Both the position numbers and the translations under genes were made by a program. The notes under the pieces were generated by a model. That model was not told the DNA's origin. It ran no database searches and worked only from the letters and a program-made list of their open reading frames with translations. Positions 57,035-64,000 of a DNA stretch of 64,000 bases are shown here, piece after piece (position 1 is the first letter of the stretch; each line of letters begins with the position of its first letter). The stretch comes from Eopsaltria australis (Eukaryota; Chordata; Aves; Passeriformes; Petroicidae): the NCBI GenBank assembly GCA_034509425.1, contig JAVTVJ010001151.1, positions 61,610-125,609 of the forward strand. Direction: 5' to 3'.

Positions 57035-57637
57035 AAATAATAAGTGTACCTCGTGGCTTCGCGGCCTCGTGGTCACCTGCTGGATGGTTGCCTCAGCCGC
57101 CCGGGCGCCACCAGGGCTAAGGTTTCCCTGCCCACAGCAACGCTAATCCCAAGCGCTGAGGTTTCGGTGTTCGCAAGCGTGGGTTCTTGCTACCAGTAGC
57201 CGCGAAATCAAGACAATAAGGAGCGGCGACTATGCTGGGCAACAGGAACGTTTATTGATCCTCGTCCCAAGCACAATGGCGCTGGACAAGGCTGTGCAGG
57301 GACGGATAAACAACTCAGGCAACCAATCACGGCAGAGCAAGGGGGAGGAGTTGGGGCGGGGAGAGGAATCACAACCCAACCGGGAGTAAGGGAGGGAGGG
57401 AAAAAGGTTCAGGGACCAATCCGAGAAGCACCTGCACGGAGCTTTCCAGAAACAGGGGAGGATACAAAACTTGACAGACAACACAACTAACAAATTAACA
57501 AACAGAGGCGTAACCTAGACTAAATGGACTAAACCAAGGTTGGGATGGCTCCCGGGGGATTCCTTCCACGAGATGGTTTCACCCACCACCCTTCCTTCCG
57601 GGAGCCCGGGGCCGACGTTGCCAGGACAACTGCAACA
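57030..57637 (-). repeat. 3' LTR of element D
   Basis: On the minus strand it starts TGTTGCAGTTG at 57637 and reads to about 57045 (GTACA end), with AATAAA near 57251. Bases 57030-57044 are A/T-rich and their assignment is uncertain, so the border may be 57045. Confidence 0.75.
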
Positions 57638-57652
57638 TCTCCCCGTTTCTTG
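57638..57652 (-). promoter_or_regulatory. Polypurine tract, element D
   Basis: On the minus strand AAGAAACGGGGAGA precedes the TG of the LTR. Confidence 0.8.
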
Positions 57653-58908
57653 TTTTCTAAGAACGAACGAGAAATCATAGAAACAAGGACATTTTTTAAA
57701 CGTGAAAACAAACAGAGCACAATTAAGATGACAACTAAAATCCAAACAAGGGTGGACAACAGTTCTGTAGCCTATGATGAAAGTCCTGTTTGTGCGAACA
57801 TGGTCCGCAGCCAATCATTGCTTTCAACATGTAGATCTTGGAGCTGCTGCTGGATCCCCTGTATAGTGGCGTGGATGCTGCGCGAGCGGGATGAAAGATT
57901 GAAACAGCATAGACCTTCAAATTCCTCGCACCCGTGCCCATGGGCGAGGAGTAAGAAGTCTATAGCCGCCCTGTTCTGCAAGGTGGCTCGCCTGGTGGTG
58001 TCTCCGTCCTGAAGTAATTGGGCCAAAGCACGGGACGTCATGTTGGCGTGTTTGCCAAGCCAACATTCAAGATGACCTAATTCCCCCAGGGCCTTAGCTG
58101 CTGCTGCCCAGGGCACAAAGACAGAAGCAACCACCCTCTTTGAAAAGCTCCAATGATTAACTTCTGAATTGCAATTTTCATCCCAATGGTCAATTTCTCG
58201 TTTTTTACGTGCCGAATTGGTTTTTGTCCAATTGAGAATTTGCGTTTTGCCAGGGGCTAGGACGGTTACTTCGCCCAACGTGCAAGGCCCTCCTACCGGA
58301 CGGGACGGTATCCCGGCCCACATGCGGTCCCCGCAGATAAGAAACACTCCTGTTGGTAGGCGGAGGGGACCACCAAGTGCTCTGGCTCTCGACGGTGTAG
58401 CAGGTGTGGTAATAGTACGTGCACACCACTTATCAAAAGTATAGATGGAACGTTTGTGAGGACTCACATTAGTTCTTTTAATGTCTCCAATTTGAGCCCG
58501 ATAGGGCTCGTTCCCCGTCAGCGTGTATTGAAACTCCACGCAGAATTTGGCTTGTGCGGACCCCAGCAGTTCCAATTCTTGGGGTTCCACATCGAAATTT
58601 CTTTCGTTTACTGCATGTTTTAGAGTCTCAAGCCAGGCATCCCATGATTTTACAGAATTGGGCCTCAGACTTGCAAGAACAGGATCTTGTTCTTGCATAG
58701 GGATACCCACCAGACAGGTTGACAGGGGTTTCTCGGCAGCATCCGTATTCAAGCAGAGATTGTCTTGTTTCAATGACTTGGCGAGCGTGACCCACACATT
58801 CTCCTTCGGTTGAGGAAGGATCCAGCCGGATGTCTCTGGCCAACGGTGAGTCATCGTCGCCAGCAGCCACAGGGACAGCAGAATTTTGGTCACACTTTCC
58901 AGCTCCAT
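57653..58908 (-). pseudogene. env: Env of element D, stop just before the membrane anchor
   Basis: An ATG at 58908 with a signal-peptide-like start (KILLSLWLLA) gives a frame of 378 codons to TAG at 57772. The surface part is short (about 237 residues) and ends in the furin-type site RKKR (residues 234-237). The transmembrane part has an internal hydrophobic segment between C246 and C282, the segment LQNRAAIDFLLL and CX6CC at 327-335. After the TAG the same frame continues with the anchor (LVWILVVILIVLCLF) and a tail. The only lesion seen from the ATG to the anchor is this stop; other changes cannot be excluded. Confidence 0.85.
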
Positions 58909-59137
58909 TACTTCTGTTATCAAGGCGTACTGAAACAGGAAGGTAAATATAAACAACTCTTTCCCAGCAAAGTTGACTTCTACCAACTCTTCCCCTCTCA
59001 GAACATTCAACAAGGACAGGGTAAGGATAGAACATTCAGGTAAGTGTGGGGTGGGGAAAAGGGGAAAGGGGAGTAGGGCTGTGAATGTTTTGAGCATTGT
59101 CGCTGGTGCTCTTAGCTGCTCATGGTTGGAACACAGT
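58909..59137 (-). other. Gap between pol and env
   Basis: About 230 bases without a kept gene. The env frame is open through here but has no signal-peptide-like ATG. A splice acceptor for env would be expected in this part. Confidence 0.5.
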
Positions 59138-60352
59138 CTATGATGTTGCCTTCTTTCTTCTTCGCTTCCATGCGAAGCTGACGTTCTGGTTGTCCTGTGG
59201 AGTCTGTGGGTCACTCTGGAGGTATGGGCGGATTGCTCTCGCCGGGATCCACCGGGGACCTGCTGTTGTAGAAACACACCCATACCCTCTTCCCCATACA
59301 ATCAGCTCGACTGGACCTTTAATCTGACCATTTTCCGGATCCTTGAACAGCACAAGAGGTTTTTCTGTCAATTTCATCCTGGCCGAATTTGTGAAATGTC
59401 TAAAGACGGGGGGGGAAGGCTCCGAATCAGTACAATTTAGAAAATTTAAGGTAAACAACGCCTTACAGAGTCGCTCAATGGGCGTCTTTTCCTCTGTTCC
59501 TCCCCGCTGCTGCTGCTCAAGGATGCGTTTAATCTCCTGATGTTTCCTTTCAACTATAGCTTGGCCAGTTGGGGAATGGGGTATGCCGGTGGTATGGCTA
59601 ACTCCCCATTCCTGTAAAAATTTTTTAAAACTAGCTGAAACATAACAAGGTCCATTATCAGTTTTTATAGACTTTGGCACTCCTAAAACAGAAAATGCCA
59701 TTAGAAAATGTTTTTTAACGTCTCTTGCCTTTTCTCAGGTGTGAACCGACGCAAAGGTGGCACCAGAAAATGTGTCAGTTGATACATGAATATATTTAAG
59801 ACGACCAAAAGGTGCATAATGGGTTATGTCTGCTTGCCATACCTCGTTAGAATGGAGACCTCGGGGATTGACCCCAGCGTTAAAGGCAGGAATCTGATGT
59901 TTCTGACAGGACGGACATGTTGCCACTATGGCCCTAGCCTGCTCCGAGGACAGGTTAAACATCCTACGGAGGGCAGGGGCATTTTGATGGTAGAATTGGT
60001 GGCTCAAACGTGCCTGTGCCACAACGTCAGGAACTGAACAATTGTGCACAAACATCGCTAATGCATCAGCTCTCTGATTACCTTCTGCGATGTAACCGGG
60101 TAGGTTGGTGTGTGACCTTGTGTGCATTACAAAGAAGGGATGCTTGCGGTGGGAAAGGAGCTGTAACAAAGATGCAAGCAACCCAAAAAGTCTTTGATGA
60201 CTCACCTCTTTCAAGAGAGAATGTTCAATCCTGGAAACAATCCCCGCTACATAGGCCGAATCTGTCACCAAATTTATCGGTTGCTCCTGGAACCGCTCGA
60301 ATGCCTTAACAACGGCGGATAACTCAGCAATTTGAGGAGAACCCTCAACCAC
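59138..60352 (-). pseudogene. pol: RNase H end and integrase of element D
   Basis: From 60352 the frame carries the RNase H residues AELSAV, TDSAYV and QRADAL, then the integrase zinc domain (HQFYH, CPSC) and the first catalytic Asp in WQADIT. It stops with a TGA at 59735-59737. It resumes in the same frame, with the second Asp in KTDNGP and the Glu in IVERKH (35 residues apart), and ends at 59138 after a basic stretch (WKRRRKK). A frameshift at 60345-60352 separates it from RT. Confidence 0.88.
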
Positions 60353-61820
60353 CAGAATTTCCCTCTTCCCACTCGAGGGTCTCTGGATTTTCCCACGTCA
60401 GCACAGCCTTGTGGGAGGACCCAGAGCCGTCTGTGAAAATGGTTAGGGCATCAGGAATTGGAGTTTTACTTTGAACAAATTCTGGGGCCAAATGAAATTC
60501 CGAATTCAAAAGATGGTGTTTTAGCTTTTGGTGCCCAATTTGACCGGAGAAGTTTTCCAGAGCTAATTGGAGATGTTCACTCTCCTGGAAGACAGACTCA
60601 AATTGATCTCTCTTCCAGGGGGTTTGGATGCACGCAAAATCACAGCCAGCCAGGGTACGGAGACGCTGGCGAGCCTTGATTATAAGCTCGGCCACCAACT
60701 CTTGTGGCGTAGTGATTGTTTTGGATGGCGTATTAGGTAGGAATATCCACTCCACTATCAGGAGGGGATCCCTCACCTGCTCATCCCATTGAAATATTAA
60801 CCCATGGTATTTTGGGTTCTTCCCTAGAATGGTGAAACGGAAGGGAAGAACCGGGTTAATTCTATGTGTCCGTTTTGTGTGTAGTGCTGCTAGTACTTTA
60901 CCAACTGCCCCTCTCGCCTCCGTGGTGAATTGAATGGGTGCATCCAGGGCACGGCCTCCCCGCAGGAGTTGAAACAAAGGCTGCAAGTCTGTGTTCTTCA
61001 GTCCTAGGAAGGGTTGCAGCCAATTGATAGATCCACACAACTGATGCAACTCACGAAGCGTGGCAGGCTCTTCAGGAAGTTTCATCAGTTGAGGCTCAAT
61101 GAAGGTGCTGGTAATACGTGACCCCAAATAATTCCAAGGTGACGTGGACTGTATTTTCTTAGGATTCACCTTCATACCGACGTTCTCGATGGCCTGGAGA
61201 ACTGCAGTCAGGGCTGGTTGTAGCTGTTCTTGCGAAGGTGCGCAGACGAGTATGTCGTCCATGTAGTGCAGGATACGGACAGCTGGAAATGCCTTTCGTG
61301 CCGGAGAGAGGACCCCGGAGACGTACCATTGGCAAAGGGAGGGGGAATTTCTCATTCCCTGGGGGAGGACGAGCCAATGGTAGCGTCGCACAGGTTCCTC
61401 CCGATTGATTGCAGGCACTGTGAAGGCAAACCTGGGAGCATCTGCAGGATGCAGAGGGATACTAAAGAAACAGTCTTTAATGTCTATTATGGTGACGGGC
61501 CACCCCCTTGGCAACATTGCTGGTGATGGGAGTCCAGGCTGCAGGGGGCCCATCTCCTCTATCACCGCATTAATGGCACGAAGGTCGTGCAGTAGCCTGT
61601 AACTGTCAGATTTGGGCTTTTTTATTACAAATATCGGAGAGTTCCACGGGCTGTGGGATGGTGTAATGCGACCTAGTCTCAGCTGTTCGTTGACCAGTTC
61701 GTGGAGCGCGCTTAACTTATCACCTCGTAGGGGCCACTGCTCAATTCGGATGGGTTTATCAGAGAGCCACTTAATGGGTGGAACTTGTGGTCCAGCGCGC
61801 TTTGAGGTGGCCCCCACTAA
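60345..61820 (-). CDS. pol: Reverse transcriptase of element D
   Basis: 490 codons, open. It has HSPWNSPIFVIKKP, the first Asp in IIDIKDCFF, LPQGM and YMDD at about 61272-61261, the connection region, and the first RNase H Asp in FTDGSG near the end. Pol is in the -1 frame relative to pro. The T run before the pro stop (TTTTT at 61819-61823) is where the frame could change. The region is complete and uninterrupted. Confidence 0.88.
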   Translation of the reverse strand, partial: LVGATSKRAGPQVPPIKWLSDKPIRIEQWPLRGDKLSALHELVNEQLRLGRITPSHSPWNSPIFVIKKPKSDSYRLLHDLRAINAVIEEMGPLQPGLPSPAMLPRGWPVTIIDIKDCFFSIPLHPADAPRFAFTVPAINREEPVRRYHWLVLPQGMRNSPSLCQWYVSGVLSPARKAFPAVRILHYMDDILVCAPSQEQLQPALTAVLQAIENVGMKVNPKKIQSTSPWNYLGSRITSTFIEPQLMKLPEEPATLRELHQLCGSINWLQPFLGLKNTDLQPLFQLLRGGRALDAPIQFTTEARGAVGKVLAALHTKRTHRINPVLPFRFTILGKNPKYHGLIFQWDEQVRDPLLIVEWIFLPNTPSKTITTPQELVAELIIKARQRLRTLAGCDFACIQTPWKRDQFESVFQESEHLQLALENFSGQIGHQKLKHHLLNSEFHLAPEFVQSKTPIPDALTIFTDGSGSSHKAVLTWENPETLEWEEGNSGG

Positions 61821-62674
61821 AAATCCTGAGGCGGAGGAATCTCAATCCTCGCACCCCATTGGTCTAGCAGGTCTCTGCCCCACAGTGTAAAACCCGAGGA
61901 AACTATGAATGGCCTCACGGTCCCTACATGTCCATCGGGACCCTCGATAAGAATGTCCGATTTTGCCCTTTTAGCAGACACTGTTCCCCCGACTCCCTTT
62001 AGGGATTCGTTCAAGTCTTTGGTGCCCCAGTCAGATGGCCACTCTGTGTCAGCGATGATAGTAACATCAGATCCCGTATCTATCATTCCTGCCCTGGTGA
62101 CAGAACTCTGGCCATTAATAAGCTTACAGTCAGTGAATGGTTTGTCTGTACCAACTACCTGGGTCCACCATACAAACGGAGTTCGTGTGTCCCTAGGGAT
62201 GTTCTCGGGTAAAATCAGTGCTTGGCCTAGCCAAGTCCCTTTAGGCAAAAACCAGGGTGTGGTATTTAACATGATGGTGACACCGATAGGTTTTTTAGGT
62301 TGATAAAGTTTCACTTCCGGAATAACAAAAAGTCCTGGGGGACCTCTTATAGAATCTCCCACTATAAGTAATGTGCACGGGTGGTGTGGTGCATTTATCA
62401 GTTCCACAGCAACGTGGTGAGGTGTAGTGTCTGTGAGATGTAAAACGAACGAGCTCACCACATCCAGGCGATTGGAGTCACTCGGCGGGGGCTCTGCAGA
62501 GTGCCGCGTTGTCGAATGTGGACGCGCCGGCTGTTGAAATCTCGTGAGTCCTCTGTAGGTTGGTGAAGTCGATGTCGTGGACTCCCCAGGTGCAGCGTTT
62601 AACTTATTTATTGCGGAGCGCGGCACTGACCCGCCCTCCCCTTCCCGTTTCCCGAGGAGTGGCAACAGGAACAC
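61817..62674 (-). CDS. pro: Protease with degenerate dUTPase-like region, element D
   Basis: 285 codons in the -1 frame relative to gag, overlapping gag by 67 bases. The C-terminal half is the aspartic protease (IDTGSDVTII, later GRDLLDQWG). The N-terminal half has features reminiscent of the dUTPase that betaretroviruses carry in pro, such as GLFVIPEV and LPKGTWLGQALILP in the place of the GDRIAQ-type motif. The usual catalytic motifs are not clear, so I regard it as a derived or inactive dUTPase fold. Confidence 0.72.
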   Translation of the reverse strand: MFLLPLLGKREGEGGSVPRSAINKLNAAPGESTTSTSPTYRGLTRFQQPARPHSTTRHSAEPPPSDSNRLDVVSSFVLHLTDTTPHHVAVELINAPHHPCTLLIVGDSIRGPPGLFVIPEVKLYQPKKPIGVTIMLNTTPWFLPKGTWLGQALILPENIPRDTRTPFVWWTQVVGTDKPFTDCKLINGQSSVTRAGMIDTGSDVTIIADTEWPSDWGTKDLNESLKGVGGTVSAKRAKSDILIEGPDGHVGTVRPFIVSSGFTLWGRDLLDQWGARIEIPPPQDF

Positions 62675-64000
62675 GGCGTGGGTTGGGCTGTCACGTTGTT
62701 TTGATGAGAGGCGGGACCTGCCGGTAACTCGGGATTCACAGAGTTAGTGCAGTTAAAATGTCCTTTGCGAGGGAGTCTACAGTCTTTGATAAAATGACCC
62801 AACTTCCCACAGTTATAACAACGTTTTTCAGCTGGCGCTGCTGTGACGCCATAGGAATGCGCGGGTTTGGGTTTTACTTTCGCCAAGTCAGGGGTCTCTG
62901 GCTTTGGCAGCCTCACTTGGGAGCAGCGCTCAGTAATAAGCTCGATGGTGGGCGGAGGCTCCCAAGGCATCAGCTCAATGACCCTACGGCACTCCTCGTT
63001 AGAGTTCTCCCTAACAAGTTCTACTAGCATCTCCTTTTGCACGACTGGGTTGGTAACTGCACGCGCCACGGACTCCCGAAGTCTATTTACAAAGGTAACA
63101 AACCTCTCTTGGGGACCCTGCTTTATGGCGGTATAACCCTGAGCAGGGTCACCGTCAGCGGCTAAACTAAACAGCACCGATCGCGCTGCCCGCGGTATGT
63201 CTTTAAGGACTTCAGCCGGAATGTTTTTGGCTTGCTCCCCGGGTTCCGAAAACGCTCCCTCCCCACTAAGGTGTTCCATAGTGAGGGAGGCTTTGGCGGG
63301 GTCACCGTGATAGGTGGCAAGTAACTTTTGCAGCTCCCTGTGCCACCTGCTTTCCCAAACCCAGAAATCCGGTTCGATTAAAAGGCTCGACATCAGGAGT
63401 TTGAAATCGTGTGGCACCAACAACGATGCTTCAAACGTGGAGTTTATCAATCCCTTGAAATAGGGAGACGCGCGCCCAAACTCCTGACTCGCTTTGCAAA
63501 TATCCTTAATTACTCCTTGCTGTATGGGTTCCCACCGCGCGGTGTTGCGCTGCCGGTTGTACGTCACCGGTGCCGCAAAGGGCACGGCTACCGGCAACTG
63601 CGATGGGGGAGAGGCCCCGGTGGTATAGACCTCGGAGGCCCGGGTGGGATAGGCCTCATTCCTTCCCGCTTCCGGGGTAGGACCGTGGGAACCGGAAGGT
63701 AGACCGTGGGAAACCGGAAGGGGTACAGCGTGGGTAAACAAGGGGGCGGGCACGCCAACGGGAGGGGCGGGGTTCCCGGCAGGGGCGGGTCTGGGCGGGA
63801 TTGGAGGCGGGACTGGGGTGGGAGTTACAGGGTAAGGGGTGGGGCGAGCGAGGGGGCGGGGAACTTCGTGGGCGGGAGGAAGGAGGGGCCCCGACGCAGT
63901 GACATCATCGGCCGCAGGGGGTGTGACCGACGTGTAACTCGACGCGGGGGTGGGGGCTAGGGAGGAGGCGGGGGCGGGGGAGAAGGGATTCACGTCACTC
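62608..64000 (-). CDS. gag: Gag of element D, N-terminus outside the window
   Basis: Open from the window end to TAA at 62608. It has a long Pro-rich linker (63600-63990), the capsid start (RWEPIQQGVIKDI), the major homology region (IKQGPQERFVTFVNRLRE) and one canonical zinc knuckle (CYNCGKLGHFIKDC), followed by a degenerate Cys/His remnant. A frame open upstream to the edge means the matrix domain lies further on. It is intact in the window. Confidence 0.88.
   Translation of the reverse strand, partial: SDVNPFSPAPASSLAPTPASSYTSVTPPAADDVTASGPLLPPAHEVPRPLARPTPYPVTPTPVPPPIPPRPAPAGNPAPPVGVPAPLFTHAVPLPVSHGLPSGSHGPTPEAGRNEAYPTRASEVYTTGASPPSQLPVAVPFAAPVTYNRQRNTARWEPIQQGVIKDICKASQEFGRASPYFKGLINSTFEASLLVPHDFKLLMSSLLIEPDFWVWESRWHRELQKLLATYHGDPAKASLTMEHLSGEGAFSEPGEQAKNIPAEVLKDIPRAARSVLFSLAADGDPAQGYTAIKQGPQERFVTFVNRLRESVARAVTNPVVQKEMLVELVRENSNEECRRVIELMPWEPPPTIELITERCSQVRLPKPETPDLAKVKPKPAHSYGVTAAPAEKRCYNCGKLGHFIKDCRLPRKGHFNCTNSVNPELPAGPASHQNNVTAQPTPCSCCHSSGNGKGRAGQCRAPQ
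62647..62653 (-). promoter_or_regulatory. -1 frameshift site GGGAAAC between gag and pro
   Basis: On the minus strand GGGAAAC is phased as G GGA AAC in the gag frame, and the -1 frame leads directly into pro. GGGAAAC is a known slip site in class II retroviruses. A GC-rich stretch follows, which could form a structure. Confidence 0.85.

Larger units (their letters stand above)
57030..64000 (-). mobile_element. Element D: class II ERV (beta-like gag-pro-pol, alpha-like env)
   Basis: A minus-strand provirus whose 5' end lies beyond the window. From the window end down: gag, pro, pol, env, polypurine tract and 3' LTR. Gag-pro is joined by a slip site and RT has YMDD, both as in class II viruses. 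Env has an internal fusion-peptide region between two Cys and a CX6CC motif with flanking sequence like the avian alpharetroviruses. It interrupts element C and is the youngest layer of this stack. Confidence 0.88.

Overview
The window is vertebrate nuclear DNA, almost certainly from a bird and probably a songbird. The evidence is CR1 LINE 3' ends, a tRNA-Ile-headed SINE with a CR1-like tail (the TguSINE1 type of passerines), bird-type LTRs, and two spliced exons that read as the anion exchanger SLC26A3 (96 bp at 33503-33598 and the start of the STAS domain at 47599-47832, both + strand). The host locus is therefore an SLC26A3-like gene whose introns are packed with endogenous retroviruses (ERVs). 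No bacterial-type genes, CRISPR arrays or functional RNA genes were seen.

Layout. (1) 201-12019, - strand: a gammaretrovirus-like ERV with two ~618-bp LTRs, 4-bp target duplication ATGG, tRNA-Trp primer site and gag-UAG-pro-pol-env order. All genes except pro are broken. It carries an ERVL solo LTR (5098-6079, duplication TACCG) and an unidentified 699-bp insert (7697-8395). (2) 12024-26134: host DNA with a SINE, a CR1 fragment, an (AT)n tract and an old solo LTR. (3) 26135-26928: an LTR-like fragment, then element A (26929-33316, + strand), an ERVL-like provirus. (4) The 96-bp SLC26A3 exon. (5) Element F (34177-47541, - strand, duplication CCCTG), a close relative of A in the opposite orientation. 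F contains a solo LTR H (37824-38668, duplication ACTTGC) and a pol-less class II element G (39915-45234, duplication GCCACC). (6) The second SLC26A3 exon, a CR1 fragment and intron. (7) Element B (49654-51517, +), interrupted by element C (51518-57029, +), which is interrupted by element D (57030 to past the window end, -), a class II ERV with beta-like gag-pro-pol and an alpharetrovirus-like env.

Main points. All four ERVL-like proviruses (A, F, B, C) have a multi-pass membrane leader ahead of Gag. In C, and in F apart from stops, it lies in one reading frame with Gag; the architecture is kept although the sequences have diverged. In A, C and F the gag stop is a UAG inside an RNA hairpin, with pro in the same frame. 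A and F share at least five stop codons plus one frameshift, so a defective lineage was copied. Their LTRs hold three 38-bp repeats with CTCF-like cores. A and F form a large inverted repeat around one coding exon. In D the gag-pro junction has a correctly phased GGGAAAC slip site, and env has a stop just before its membrane anchor.

Limits: family names rest on motifs read by eye, and percent identities, ages and exact species were not computed.
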